A stretch of 64,000 nt of DNA from Pantoea nemavictus (GCF_037479095.1 NZ_JBBGZW010000002.1:806001-870000), one strand, 5' to 3'; shown: positions 18,994-28,558, counted from the first letter of the stretch. Translations and numbers: made by a program. Notes: a model not told the origin generated them from the letters alone.

Positions 18994-20496
18994 ATGGAAC
19001 AGTATCGCTTAATGATGCGCAGCATCACAAAAACCTACGGCAGCGCTGCGGCGCTGCAAGAGGTGGACTTTATGGTGCGGCCAGGTGAAGTACACGCGCT
19101 CATCGGTGAGAACGGCGCGGGTAAATCGACGCTGCTGAACATTCTTTCCGGTGTACGTCCGGCTGACAGCGGTGAGATTTATGTCAACGGTCAGCAGGTG
19201 CAGATGAAGAATCCGTTGAGCGCACGCCATGCCGGCATCGCGATGATTCACCAGGAATTACAGCATGTTCCCGAGCTCTCCGTAGCGCAGAATATGTTTC
19301 TCGGTCGCCCGCTGACCACCATGAACGGTTTGTTTGTCGATAAGCGCGCACAGCTGGCCCGTGCGGTGCACATTCTTAAGCAGCTTGACCCGAGCATTAA
19401 TCCGGCCGAGCCGATTAAGAATCTCAAGGTGTCGCAGCAGCAGATCGTCGAAATTGCCCGCGCGCTGCTGGATGAGGCCAAAATCATTGCCATGGATGAG
19501 CCCACCTCGAGCCTGACGCCACGCGAGTTTGACCGTCTGGCTGAACTGATTGCGGATTTGAAATCCACCGGTGTGTCGTTGATTTACGTGTCGCACAAGA
19601 TGAACGAGATTTTCCAGGTGTGCGACCGCGCCACCATCATGCGTGATGGTCGCCAGGTTGGCGTGGTGAACATCTGCGATGAAACCGAAGAGAGCATCGT
19701 CGCCAAAATGGTCGGGCGTAAAATCGAAAAGCTGGAACACCACTCCTGGGCCAGCGATCGTCAGGTGCTGCAGGTGGAAAATGTTACACGCGGCAACGAG
19801 ATTAAACCGGCCAGCTTCACTGTTTGCGCGGGAGAAGTGCTGGGCATTGCCGGGTTGGTGGGCGCCGGTCGAACCGAGTTACTGAAGCTGATTGCGGGCA
19901 TCGACAAACGCAGCGCGGGTGAAGTGCGCGTTAACGGCAAAGCGGTGCGCAATCACAATGTCAGCGCCGCCATTCGTGCCGGTATTGGTTTAGTGCCGGA
20001 AGATCGTAAGAAAGAGGGCATCATCAAGGCGCGCGCCGTGAAAATGAACATGGCGCTGCCGTCGATGCGCAACTTCACGCTGGGCGGATTGATCCGTAAA
20101 GCCAAACTGAACCAGGTGGCGCAGGAGGTGATGTCAGATCTGAAACTGCGCCCGCTGAATATCGAAAAACCGATCGGCACGCTCAGCGGCGGTAATCAGC
20201 AGAAAGTGATTATTGGTCGCTGGGTAGCGGCAGATGCAGACGTATTTTTATTTGATGAACCGACCCGGGGAATTGATATCGGTGCCAAGTCAGAAATTTA
20301 TAATCTGATTGAGAAACTGGCACAACAAGGCAAAGCTATTGTGGTGGTCTCTTCGGAAATGACGGAAATACTGCGGGTGTCCGATCGCGTATTAGTGATG
20401 CGCGAAGGAAAAATTACCCGCGAGCTGCAGGGTGCGGAAATTACCGAAGAGAATATCGCGAGCTTTGCGATTAAAGAAATTAAAGAAGCCGTTTAA
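18994..20496 (+). CDS. Sugar ABC transporter ATP-binding protein (RbsA/MglA type)
   Basis: A 500-residue double-ATPase subunit. The first domain has Walker A GENGAGKST and Walker B IIAMDEPTSS. The second has the degenerate Walker A GLVGAGRTE typical of this family, signature LSGGNQQK and FLFDEPTRGID. It energises sugar import across the inner membrane with the permease at 20521. GGCGGAGAG stands before the ATG. Confidence 0.94.
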   Translation: MEQYRLMMRSITKTYGSAAALQEVDFMVRPGEVHALIGENGAGKSTLLNILSGVRPADSGEIYVNGQQVQMKNPLSARHAGIAMIHQELQHVPELSVAQNMFLGRPLTTMNGLFVDKRAQLARAVHILKQLDPSINPAEPIKNLKVSQQQIVEIARALLDEAKIIAMDEPTSSLTPREFDRLAELIADLKSTGVSLIYVSHKMNEIFQVCDRATIMRDGRQVGVVNICDETEESIVAKMVGRKIEKLEHHSWASDRQVLQVENVTRGNEIKPASFTVCAGEVLGIAGLVGAGRTELLKLIAGIDKRSAGEVRVNGKAVRNHNVSAAIRAGIGLVPEDRKKEGIIKARAVKMNMALPSMRNFTLGGLIRKAKLNQVAQEVMSDLKLRPLNIEKPIGTLSGGNQQKVIIGRWVAADADVFLFDEPTRGIDIGAKSEIYNLIEKLAQQGKAIVVVSSEMTEILRVSDRVLVMREGKITRELQGAEITEENIASFAIKEIKEAV

Positions 20497-20520
20497 CGCT
20501 TATTCTATCAAGGCTAAATT

Positions 20521-21492
20521 ATGATGACGCAAAGTACCACTCAGTCTACGACTGCGCCGTCGGCGCTGCTCAAATTTAATCTGCGCGACGCGGGCACGTT
20601 AATCGGTCTGATCATTATCGTCGTAACCTTTTCATTCTTATCGCCAGTATTTTTTACCGTACCAAACCTGCTGAATATTCTGCAGCAGTCATCAATTAAC
20701 GCCTTAATTGCGTTAGGTATGACGCTGGTGATTATTTCAGGCGGCATTGACCTTTCCGTGGGGCCTACGGCAGCGCTGTCTGCGGTATTAGGTGCCACCA
20801 TGATGGTAGCGGGCGTACCGGTACCGGTAGCGATTATGGCCACCCTGGGTATTGGCGCACTGTGCGGCGTATTTAGCGGCACATTAATTGCCTACGCGGG
20901 ATTGCAGCCGTTTATTGTTACGCTCGGCGGTTTATCATTATTCCGTGCCATTGCGCTAATCTATACTGGCGGTAATCCGGTGTTTGGTATTCCGATGGAA
21001 TTCCGCAGCATTATTAATAGTGCGGTATTCGGTGTGCCGACGCCGATTGTGATTGTGGCGGTGATTGCGCTGCTGTTATGGGTAGTAATGAATAAAACCC
21101 CGCTGGGCGAATACATTCTTGCGGTGGGCGGTAATGAAGAAGCGGCGCGCGTGGCTGGCGTACCGGTTAAGCGCACTAAAGTCACGGTGTATATTATTTC
21201 CGGCACGCTGGCATCTCTGGCATCGTTAATTCTGATTGGTCGCTTAGGGGCAGCTGAACCCACCATCGGTAATTTGTGGGAACTCGATGCCATTGCGGCG
21301 GCGGCCATTGGTGGCGCCTCGCTGATGGGCGGCAAAGGCAGCATTATCGGCACGTTAATTGGTGCCATTATTCTCGGTGCCTTGCGTAATGGCTTGACTC
21401 TGCTAAATATTCAGGCCTTTTATCAATTGCTTGCTACAGGCCTAATCATTATCATAGCGATGTTGATTGACCGGGCGACAAGAGGCAGGTAA
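20521..21492 (+). CDS. Sugar ABC transporter permease (RbsC type)
   Basis: A 323-residue inner-membrane permease of the branched-chain/ribose family with about eight to ten helices. The conserved signature GGIDLSVGPTAALSAV is at about residue 77 and a second glycine-rich segment GGASLMGGKGS near residue 270. AAGG is seven bases before the first of two adjacent ATGs. The stop TAA shares its last base with the ATG of the RpiR regulator. Confidence 0.93.
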   Translation: MMTQSTTQSTTAPSALLKFNLRDAGTLIGLIIIVVTFSFLSPVFFTVPNLLNILQQSSINALIALGMTLVIISGGIDLSVGPTAALSAVLGATMMVAGVPVPVAIMATLGIGALCGVFSGTLIAYAGLQPFIVTLGGLSLFRAIALIYTGGNPVFGIPMEFRSIINSAVFGVPTPIVIVAVIALLLWVVMNKTPLGEYILAVGGNEEAARVAGVPVKRTKVTVYIISGTLASLASLILIGRLGAAEPTIGNLWELDAIAAAAIGGASLMGGKGSIIGTLIGAIILGALRNGLTLLNIQAFYQLLATGLIIIIAMLIDRATRGR

Positions 21493-22349
21493 TGAAGCAA
21501 GATCCGCGAGCCATTGGCGCTCAAATTCGCATGCGCTTACCGCAACTGACGCCGCTAGAAAGACGCGTAGCAGAAGCGATTATTGCCAGAGCCGACATTA
21601 ATGAACAAACATCGCTGCAGGAGATTGCTGAGGAAAATGGTGTCTCGCAGGCGATGATTGTGAAAATTACCAAGAAGCTTAACTTTACCGGCTTTCGTAA
21701 TTTTCGTACCGGGCTGATCTATTATAATCAGTCGGAAGTGGCCGGTTTGCATGCGGAAATTGAGCCGGATGATTCGTCGGAACAATTGCTGGCGAAAGTA
21801 TTCAGAACCTCGATTCAGGCGATTGAAGAGACCTTATCAATTCTGGATATTGCGCAGTTTAACCGCGCGGCAGATATATTATTTAAAGCACGTCATATTG
21901 ATCTCTATGCTGTGGGTGGCTCTGCCACAGTAGCGCGCGATTTATCGCATAAGCTACTTAAAATTGGTATTAAATCGACGGCTTATGATGATGCCCATAT
22001 TATGCTGATGTCGGCAGCGGTATTGTCTGATGATGATGTGGTTATCGCCATCAGCCACTCCGGTGCCACGCGCGCGGTAAATGATCCTATTAAGCTGGCG
22101 GCACGTAACGGCGCAAAAATTATTGCGATTACGAATTATGCCGAGTCGCCTATTGCGCAAATTGCGCATGTGGTTCTTACATCAACTTCTCAGGGATCGC
22201 ATCTGCTTGGCGAAAATGCCGCTTCACGTATCGCGCAGTTAAATATTCTCGATGCGTTATTCGTCGCGATTGCCAAAAAAGATCTTAAGCTGGCAGAAAC
22301 TAATCTGATGAAAACCCAGCGTGCGGTTCAGGACCTGCGGGACTTTTAA
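21492..22349 (+). CDS. MurR/RpiR family transcriptional regulator
   Basis: A 285-residue regulator with an N-terminal HTH_6 domain (LTPLERRVAEAIIARADINEQ then SLQEIAEENGVSQAMIVKI) and a C-terminal SIS sugar-phosphate-binding domain (IDLYAVGGSATVARDLSHKL, AISHSGATRAV). It is coupled to the permease by a one-base overlap. The likely signal is the phosphorylated sugar of this pathway, acting on the promoter before 16906. Confidence 0.92.
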   Translation: MKQDPRAIGAQIRMRLPQLTPLERRVAEAIIARADINEQTSLQEIAEENGVSQAMIVKITKKLNFTGFRNFRTGLIYYNQSEVAGLHAEIEPDDSSEQLLAKVFRTSIQAIEETLSILDIAQFNRAADILFKARHIDLYAVGGSATVARDLSHKLLKIGIKSTAYDDAHIMLMSAAVLSDDDVVIAISHSGATRAVNDPIKLAARNGAKIIAITNYAESPIAQIAHVVLTSTSQGSHLLGENAASRIAQLNILDALFVAIAKKDLKLAETNLMKTQRAVQDLRDF

Positions 22350-22352
22350 ACC

Positions 22353-23216
22353 ATGAACAAAATCATTGTTGCCGGAAGCTTGCATTACGACATTATGCTG
22401 GCGGCTCACCATCGCCCGGAAAAAGGCGAAACGGTTATCGGGAGCGGCTGCAGTTATAAATTTGGTGGTAAAGGCGGTAATCAAGCGGTTGCGGCGGCGC
22501 GTGCCGGTGTGCCGGTGAGTTTTGTCGGCGCCGTAGGCGATGATACGCAGGGCGAATTTCTCATCAGCGCGCTGCAGGCAGCGGGCGTGGATACCCAGGC
22601 GGTGGCGATTTTGACCGGCACGCCTTCCGGTATGAGCGTGGCAATTAGCGATGCCGAAGGGGATTACGGCGCGGTGGTGGTGTCGAATGCCAATCTGCAT
22701 ATTGATGTCGCGGCGTTGAACGCGGAGTTGTGGCGCGATGCCGGTATGCTGGTGCTGCAAAATGAGGTGCCGGCCAGCGTGAATGTGCAACTGGCGCAGC
22801 AGGCGCAGCAGCGGGGTATTCCAGTGTGCATCAACGCGGCTCCGGCACGTGACATCGCGCCGGAACTGGCGGAGTGCGTACAGCTGCTGATCGTCAACGC
22901 GGTGGAAGCGCGTGATATGTGTCAGATCGCGGTAACCGACCTGGCGTCGGCCTGTGAAGCGGCGCAAACGCTGGCGCAGCGTTTCCCGCAGGTGATCGTT
23001 ACGGCGGGGGAACACGGGCTGGCGCTGTGTGAAGCGGGCGGTACGGCGTTTAGCATCGCGGCCATTCCGGTCAAGCTGGTGAGTACGCATGGCGCGGGCG
23101 ATTGCTTCGTCGGGGTGCTGAGTCAGGCGCTGCTGGCGGGCCTCAGTTTGGCGGATGCAGCAGACAAAGCCAATCAGGCGGCAGCTGAACACGTTTCTCG
23201 TCCCGTCGCCGCCTGA
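22353..23216 (+). CDS. PfkB family carbohydrate kinase (ribokinase-like)
   Basis: A 287-residue ribokinase-fold kinase. The N-terminal signature GGKGGNQAVAAARAG is at about residue 37, and the C-terminal signature with the catalytic Asp is HGAGDCFVGVL near residue 248. It is the last gene of the operon (3 bases after the regulator) and should phosphorylate the imported or isomerised sugar with ATP. The substrate is not defined by sequence; ribokinase-like is the safe level. Confidence 0.92.
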   Translation: MNKIIVAGSLHYDIMLAAHHRPEKGETVIGSGCSYKFGGKGGNQAVAAARAGVPVSFVGAVGDDTQGEFLISALQAAGVDTQAVAILTGTPSGMSVAISDAEGDYGAVVVSNANLHIDVAALNAELWRDAGMLVLQNEVPASVNVQLAQQAQQRGIPVCINAAPARDIAPELAECVQLLIVNAVEARDMCQIAVTDLASACEAAQTLAQRFPQVIVTAGEHGLALCEAGGTAFSIAAIPVKLVSTHGAGDCFVGVLSQALLAGLSLADAADKANQAAAEHVSRPVAA

Positions 23217-23223
23217 TGCGCGC

Positions 23224-23260
23224 TATCTCCGGCATTAAGTTTCTCTTACTGCCGGAGATA
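23224..23260 (+). terminator. Hairpin at the end of the sugar operon
   Basis: TATCTCCGGCA and TGCCGGAGATA form a perfect 11-pair stem with a 15-base loop, eight bases after the kinase stop. The sequence CTGCCGGAGATAA is repeated at 23378-23390 directly before the next gene. It could be a terminator or an operator pair. Confidence 0.5.
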
Positions 23261-23392
23261 AAATCACTTAACTCCTTCTGTTTAATAAGAAATTCATCTG
23301 CACACTAACCCTCTTTTTAGTGGTGACATTGTTTCCATCATGTTATTAACTCTGCATGCTGTTGTGAATTTACCTGCCTGCCGGAGATAACA

Positions 23393-24163
23393 ATGAACAA
23401 AAAGCTGTCCTTCGCGTTACTGCTTTCCCTGAGCGCTTTCAGCCATGTGGCGTTTGCCGAGCAAACCTTGCGCTTCGGTGTTGATCCCACTTTCCCACCG
23501 TTTGAATCCAAAGCCAGTGACGGTTCGCTGCAGGGCTTTGATATCGATCTCGGCAACGCGATTTGCGCCCAGGCCAAGGTTAAATGCCAGTGGGTGCAGA
23601 TTGGCTTTGATGGCAGCATTCCGGCGCTGCAAGCGAGGAAATTTGATGCCATTCTCTCGGCGATGTCGATGACCGAGAAGCGCCGCGAGCAGGTGGCTTT
23701 TAGTGACATGCTCTACATTACGCCGAGTGCGCTGCTGACACCGGCAAAAAGTCCGCTGACTGGTGACATCAAAGCGTTACGCGGTAAAAAGATTGGCGTG
23801 GCACAGGGCACCATTCAGGAAACCTATGCTAAAGGGAAGTGGGCGACGCAAGGGGTGAACGTGGTCTCATACCCGAACCAGATGGAGATCTATCCGGACC
23901 TGGTCGCCGGTCGTCTTGATGCCAGCCTGGCGAATGCGGTCTCGGCTGAGCAGGGTTTCCTCAGCACGCCGGAAGGCAAAGATTACGTCATCAGCGCCAC
24001 GCTGGTGGATAAAGAGATCCTCGGCAACGGCGTGGGCATTGGACTACGCAAAGGCGATGAGGCCAACCTTAAACTGATCAATAGCGCATTGGCCGAACTG
24101 CACAGCAACGGCACCTACGATCAACTGGCTCAGAAGTATTTTAAATTCAAGGTCTACCCGTAA
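23393..24163 (+). CDS. Amino-acid ABC transporter periplasmic binding protein (ArgT/HisJ type), orphan
   Basis: A 256-residue family 3 solute-binding protein with a signal peptide ending HVAFA (residues 1-22). The landmarks of lysine/arginine/ornithine/histidine-binding proteins are present: FGVDPTFPPFESKASDG, LQGFDIDLGNAIC, SMTEKRREQVAFSD, GVAQGTIQETYAKG. GGAG is seven bases before the ATG. No permease or ATPase is adjacent, so it probably feeds a transporter encoded elsewhere. Confidence 0.9.
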   Translation: MNKKLSFALLLSLSAFSHVAFAEQTLRFGVDPTFPPFESKASDGSLQGFDIDLGNAICAQAKVKCQWVQIGFDGSIPALQARKFDAILSAMSMTEKRREQVAFSDMLYITPSALLTPAKSPLTGDIKALRGKKIGVAQGTIQETYAKGKWATQGVNVVSYPNQMEIYPDLVAGRLDASLANAVSAEQGFLSTPEGKDYVISATLVDKEILGNGVGIGLRKGDEANLKLINSALAELHSNGTYDQLAQKYFKFKVYP

Positions 24164-24186
24164 TCAGAAGGCGCGGCCATTGGAAC

Positions 24187-24206
24187 GGTGCGCATTAATG
24201 CGCACC
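24187..24206. repeat. Palindromic repeat (GGTGCGCAT family)
   Basis: A perfect 20-base palindrome, GGTGCGCATT and its complement, followed by CTAC. A related partial copy (GTAGGGTGCGCATTGCTGCGCC) begins at 13769. It lies between the orphan binding-protein gene and the DUF2817 gene. Confidence 0.7.
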
Positions 24207-24307
24207 CTACAATTCCCGTTGGCTCGCTATTTATGGCGACCTCGCCGCAAACCGCACCATGCTGGTCAGATCAATCCCGGCCGCGATTAATTAGAGCAAG
24301 ATCAATC

Positions 24308-25384
24308 ATGCCTGACTTACCTCACTACACTACCCAGCGCGCGCGTTTTCTTGCCGCCGTCAGACGCCATAACGGCGCATTAACCTCTTACCCCCATCCG
24401 TTACCCGGACCGCAAGGTGAAGAGTTGTTTACCGATGTTGCCGTCATCGGTGCTGCTAACGCTGCAAAGCTGATGCTGGTGATCTCCGGCACCCACGGCG
24501 TGGAAGGGTATTACGGCTCCGATTGTCAGATTGCCTGGCTGGATCTGTTCAATCTCACCTCGCTGCCCGCTGATACCGCGATTGTCATGCTGCATCTGCT
24601 GAATCCCTGGGGTGCCGCGCACCTGCGGCGCGTCAATGAAGACAACATCGACCTTAACCGTAACTTCATCGATTTCTCACAACCTGCGCCGGCGAATCCT
24701 GATTACGCTGCGTGGCACGGCATCTATCACGGCGAGCGCAGTCACGCCGATCAACTGCTCGCGCAAACGCTTAACCATGCCGGTTGGCAGGCCGTCAAAC
24801 GCGTGGTGGAAGCGGGACAATATGTCGCGGCGGACGGCTTCTTTTACGGCGGTCAGCAAGCCAGTTGGTCATACCGCACCCTGCAAAGCATTATCGCTAA
24901 CCATTTGTCGCAGGCGAAAACCGTTATTAGTTTCGATTTGCACACCGGCGCGGGCGCGTGGGGACATCCGATGCTGCTGTCGATTGCCGAGCAGCGTTTC
25001 GCTGCGCACGACTGGGGCAAAGAAATATACGGCGAATGGCTAACGCTGCTGTTTACCGGCGCAGGTCGCGATAGTGAAACCGGCGTGACCGCCACTGCCA
25101 CCGGTTATCTGTCGCAATTTTTACTCACCGCGTTACCTGAGGTGCAGATTTTGCCGCTGGTGGTGGAGTGCGGAACCTATCCCGGCGAAGAGATGCATCG
25201 CCGCGTGCGCGACGATCACTGGCTGCATCTGCAAGGCGATCCCGCCAGCGAGCCAGGGCGGGTGATCAAGCAGGCGTTAGTGGAGGGATTCTGGCCCGCC
25301 GATGCCGACTGGCGGGCGCTGGTGGCGTTTCGCACTCAGCAGATCTTTGTGCGCGGCTGGCGTGCGTTGCTGGCGACGTTATAA
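24308..25384 (+). CDS. DUF2817 family protein, M14-like metallopeptidase
   Basis: A 358-residue protein of the DUF2817 family, related to zinc carboxypeptidases. Visible zinc-site candidates are HGVEGYYG (His and Glu, about residues 65-72), DLNRNFIDF and the later SFDLHTGAG. A longer frame opens at 24188, but that part is the palindromic repeat, so the ATG at 24308 is chosen. Known relatives are poorly characterised; hydrolysis of an amide bond is inferred from the fold. Its stop overlaps the convergent oxygenase by six bases. Confidence 0.8.
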   Translation: MPDLPHYTTQRARFLAAVRRHNGALTSYPHPLPGPQGEELFTDVAVIGAANAAKLMLVISGTHGVEGYYGSDCQIAWLDLFNLTSLPADTAIVMLHLLNPWGAAHLRRVNEDNIDLNRNFIDFSQPAPANPDYAAWHGIYHGERSHADQLLAQTLNHAGWQAVKRVVEAGQYVAADGFFYGGQQASWSYRTLQSIIANHLSQAKTVISFDLHTGAGAWGHPMLLSIAEQRFAAHDWGKEIYGEWLTLLFTGAGRDSETGVTATATGYLSQFLLTALPEVQILPLVVECGTYPGEEMHRRVRDDHWLHLQGDPASEPGRVIKQALVEGFWPADADWRALVAFRTQQIFVRGWRALLATL

Positions 25385-26149
25385 CCGGCCATAAAACGTC
25401 ATACGTGCGGTTTCCGATAGCGCAATACCCGGCGCGGTGTTATAGGCCAGCACCGCCAACATGCGGGTGATATCGCCTTCGGTAGGCGTGACGCGATGCA
25501 GTGAATTTCGTCCGCGGAACAGCACCAGATCCCCGGCGTCAATCGCCAGCGCCTCAACCGGATGGCGCTGATCCAGCACCGCCGCCACACCGTCAAAGTT
25601 CATCTCACCGGCATCGGCGTTGCGCAAATCCTTCACATACTGGAACACCGCCCCCGCGCGCGGTTTTTGCAGCAGCAGGGTGATGGCGAACGAGGAGTTA
25701 TCGAAGTGCCAGCCCAGTTCCTGGCCGTCGGGCGCGTAGTGCAGATTGATCGACGAGAGCGGATCGGCATACGGATAAAGCGCCTCTTCACCGAGCACGT
25801 CGCACAGGAAGCTTTTGAACAAGGCGTCATTGTAGAGCTGACGCAGCGGCGAATCGCTGCCAATCACATCATCGGTGATGCAGCCTTTGGTGCTGATGAC
25901 ATCACGGTTGCGCGGATGCTCGTCACTGAAGCTTTCATCCTTTTTCAGCAAATAGACGTTGTGTTTGCTGGCGGTGTGATAAGCCAGATGGCGCTGCGCA
26001 TCGCCTTCGGCAATGATAGTTTGCAGCGCTGCGGGCTGTAAGAACTGGCGCAACACGAGCGCGCCGTGCTGGTTAAGTTGCTCGCGGCAGGTGCGGCGCC
26101 AGTCGGCGTCGGCCAGCGGATGCAGATCGAAACGAATCAAGGCAGACAT
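25379..26149 (-). CDS. Fe(II)/2-oxoglutarate oxygenase, HalD/BesD-like (hydroxylase type)
   Basis: A 256-residue protein resembling the HalD/BesD group of amino-acid halogenases and hydroxylases. The metal triad is His148-x-Asp150 (GWHFDN) with His218 (NSLHRV), and Arg229 is placed to bind 2-oxoglutarate. Halogenases of this group carry Gly in place of the Asp, so the Asp here predicts hydroxylation, not halogenation. The ATG at 26149 has GAGAA five bases upstream; an ATG at 26164 would add five residues. A LysR gene is divergent. Substrate, probably a free amino acid, is inference. Confidence 0.75.
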   Translation of the reverse strand: MSALIRFDLHPLADADWRRTCREQLNQHGALVLRQFLQPAALQTIIAEGDAQRHLAYHTASKHNVYLLKKDESFSDEHPRNRDVISTKGCITDDVIGSDSPLRQLYNDALFKSFLCDVLGEEALYPYADPLSSINLHYAPDGQELGWHFDNSSFAITLLLQKPRAGAVFQYVKDLRNADAGEMNFDGVAAVLDQRHPVEALAIDAGDLVLFRGRNSLHRVTPTEGDITRMLAVLAYNTAPGIALSETARMTFYGRL

Positions 26150-26248
26150 AGCAGCAGTTCTCATTGTTTACGGGTGGGTAATCACTGTAACTCGCTGATA
26201 TGTTAGTGCGTAACGATAAATATTTAACACCCTGCTAAGGAAACCTTA

Positions 26249-27148
26249 ATGCCTGCGCAATCACCGCGTTTGCCAAAAATCAGCGTCATTCATTCGTTTA
26301 AAGTGGCGGCGGAGTTAGGCAGCCTGGCGAAAGCGGCGGCGCAGCTGGCGTTAACGCCTGCCGCCGTCAGCCAGCAGATTCGTCAGTTGGAAGAGCAGTT
26401 GGGCAGCGTGCTGTTTGTGCGCACCCAAAGCGGCGTGATGCTGACCGATATCGGCAAAGAGTATTTGCGCTACGTCACCGAGGCGTTCGACATTCTGCAT
26501 CTCGGCCAGCAAAACCTGCGCCATGCGGCAGCGGCGCCAAAGCTGACGCTCTATTCATTGCCGGCTTTAGCATCGAAATGGTTGCTGCCCAACATTGCCC
26601 AGTGGCGCCAGCAGTGCCCCGGGATCGATTTATCCCTGCACGGCACGCATACGCAGGTAGATTTCAACGCCACGCCGGCTGATTTTGTCATCTGTTTTGG
26701 GGAAGATCGTTATCCACAACTCGATAAGCAGCTGCTGTTCCGCGACGAGGTCGTGCCGGTCGCCAGTCCGGCGCTGCTGCAACGCTTTGCCGGGCAGGAC
26801 GTTCTGCAGCAGGCGCCGCTGATTCATCTTGATTGGGGCAACGAAGGGCGTTTCTTGCCTGACTGGCGCAGCTGGTTTCAGGCTAAAGGGATTGACGATC
26901 CGCCGCCGCAGCCGTCGTTCAGCTTTAATCTGACTTCGCTGGCGATTGATGCCGCCGTGGCAGGCGCGGGCTTGCTGCTCGGTCAGCGCCGATTAATTTC
27001 TGCCGAACTGGCGCGCGGTGATTTAGTGATGGTCGATCCACTCAGCCTGCCGCTCAGCAAACCCTATTTCCTTGCCTGGCCACAGCGCTCGCTCAGCCAG
27101 CCCGGCAGCGATGCGCTGATCAACTGGCTCACGGCGCTTTCAAGTTAA
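26249..27148 (+). CDS. LysR family transcriptional regulator (GcvA-like)
   Basis: A 299-residue LysR-type protein: helix-turn-helix in residues 13-40 (LGSLAKAAAQLALTPAAVSQQ), then the effector domain. The amino-terminal style and LFVRTQSGVMLTD recall the GcvA branch. It is divergent from the oxygenase at 26149 with 99 bases between, and AAGGAAA precedes the ATG. It most likely controls the oxygenase, perhaps also the carrier gene that follows at 27239. Confidence 0.9.
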   Translation: MPAQSPRLPKISVIHSFKVAAELGSLAKAAAQLALTPAAVSQQIRQLEEQLGSVLFVRTQSGVMLTDIGKEYLRYVTEAFDILHLGQQNLRHAAAAPKLTLYSLPALASKWLLPNIAQWRQQCPGIDLSLHGTHTQVDFNATPADFVICFGEDRYPQLDKQLLFRDEVVPVASPALLQRFAGQDVLQQAPLIHLDWGNEGRFLPDWRSWFQAKGIDDPPPQPSFSFNLTSLAIDAAVAGAGLLLGQRRLISAELARGDLVMVDPLSLPLSKPYFLAWPQRSLSQPGSDALINWLTALSS

Positions 27149-27238
27149 AAAACTGTTAACAAATTCATCTTTCTCTGCATAGGTTTGCAGTAAGCTGTTG
27201 CGCTTTGCAGTAATGGCTCGAGGAAAGGGAGTTCAGTC

Positions 27239-28537
27239 GTGACCTCAGATCTCAATTTTTGGCTCACCGCGCTGGTGGTTGCTATCACCATTGTGCTGTG
27301 GGCCAGCGCGCGTTTACCGGAATACGTTACCGCGCTGCTGTTTTTTGCCGCGGCGATGCTGTTAAAACTGGCGCCTGCCAGCAGCGTGTTCAGCGGTTTT
27401 GCATCGTCGGCATTTTGGCTGGTACTGAGCGGTTTTGTGCTGGGTGCGGCGATCCGTAAAGTCGGCCTCGCGCAGCGTTGGGCCAACTATTTAGTGGTGC
27501 CGTTGAGCCAAAGCTGGCCGCGCATGGTGGCGGGAACGGTACTGCTCACGTATTTACTGGCGTTTGTCATGCCCTCGAATATGGGCCGTATCGCGCTGCT
27601 GATGCCGGTGGTACTGGCGATGGGCGAACGCGCGGGGATCAAAGCGGGCAGCCGCGGCAGCATCGGTCTGGCGCTGGCCGTCGGATTTGGCACCTTTCAG
27701 CTCTCCGCCAGTATTCTGCCCGCCAACGTGCCGAATCTGGTGCTGAGCGGGGCGGCAGAAAGCGCGTATCAGCTACATCTGCAGTGGTTGCCGTGGTGGC
27801 TGCTGCACATGCCGGTGGTTGGCATCGGCAAAGGGTTGCTGTTGATTGGCTGCCTGCTGTTGCTATTTCGTGCCAAACCTCTGGCGGTGCTGCAGCGCGA
27901 TCGATTAACCGCGTTAAGCCGCAGCGAATGGCGATTAATCGGCCTGCTCACGATCACCTTGTTGCTATGGATGACCGACAGCGTGCACGGCCTGCCAGCC
28001 GCCTGGGTCGGATTGGCGGCGGCCTGTATTTGTCTGCTGCCGCGCGTCGGTTTTATCTCCGGCGAGGATTTCGCCAGCGGCGTGAACTTCCGCACCTGTA
28101 TTTACATCGCCGGGATACTTGGCGTTGCCACGCTGGTAGTGGATTCCGGTTTGGGGCGCATGATTGCCAACGTGTTGCTCAGCGTGCTGCCGTTGCAGGA
28201 TCACCCTTCGTTCGGCAATTTTGCCGTGCTGAATGCGCTGGTGTCGCTGATGAATTTTGTACTTACCGCCAATGGCGTACCGGCGATGGTGACGCCGATG
28301 GCGCAAGAGCTGGCGCATGCATCCGACTTTCCGCTGCTCACCATCATCATGCTGCAGGTGTTTGCTTACGCCACGCCTTTGCTGCCTTACCAGGCATCGC
28401 CGGTGGTGGTGGCGATGGGCTTAGGTAACGTGCCGGCCAAAGCCGGTTTGCAGCTGTGCGCGCTGATCTTCCTGTTCAGCGTGCTGCTGCTGTTACCGCT
28501 GGATTACCTGTGGTTTCGGCTGCTAGGCTATGTCTGA
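27239..28537 (+). CDS. SLC13-family sodium/dicarboxylate-type transporter
   Basis: A 432-residue polytopic inner-membrane carrier of the DASS/SLC13 (anion permease) type with about 11 helices and the sequence VMPSNMGRIALLMPVVLA as the first re-entrant segment, TANGVPAMVTPMAQ as the second. It starts at GTG with AGGAAAGGGAG upstream, a strong ribosome site. It lies 90 bases after the LysR gene. The substrate is probably a di- or tricarboxylate or related anion. Confidence 0.85.
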   Translation: MTSDLNFWLTALVVAITIVLWASARLPEYVTALLFFAAAMLLKLAPASSVFSGFASSAFWLVLSGFVLGAAIRKVGLAQRWANYLVVPLSQSWPRMVAGTVLLTYLLAFVMPSNMGRIALLMPVVLAMGERAGIKAGSRGSIGLALAVGFGTFQLSASILPANVPNLVLSGAAESAYQLHLQWLPWWLLHMPVVGIGKGLLLIGCLLLLFRAKPLAVLQRDRLTALSRSEWRLIGLLTITLLLWMTDSVHGLPAAWVGLAAACICLLPRVGFISGEDFASGVNFRTCIYIAGILGVATLVVDSGLGRMIANVLLSVLPLQDHPSFGNFAVLNALVSLMNFVLTANGVPAMVTPMAQELAHASDFPLLTIIMLQVFAYATPLLPYQASPVVVAMGLGNVPAKAGLQLCALIFLFSVLLLLPLDYLWFRLLGYV

Positions 28538-28558
28538 ATTTTCTCGCTGAGATGCTGT

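Noticed and set aside
22257..23192. 311-residue minus-strand frame opposite the PfkB kinase
   Set aside because: Same reason: the plus strand carries clear kinase signatures, and the antisense product has no recognisable domain.
25379..26149. Assignment of the oxygenase as a halogenase
   Set aside because: Asp150 completes the metal triad; halogenases of this group have Gly or Ala there.
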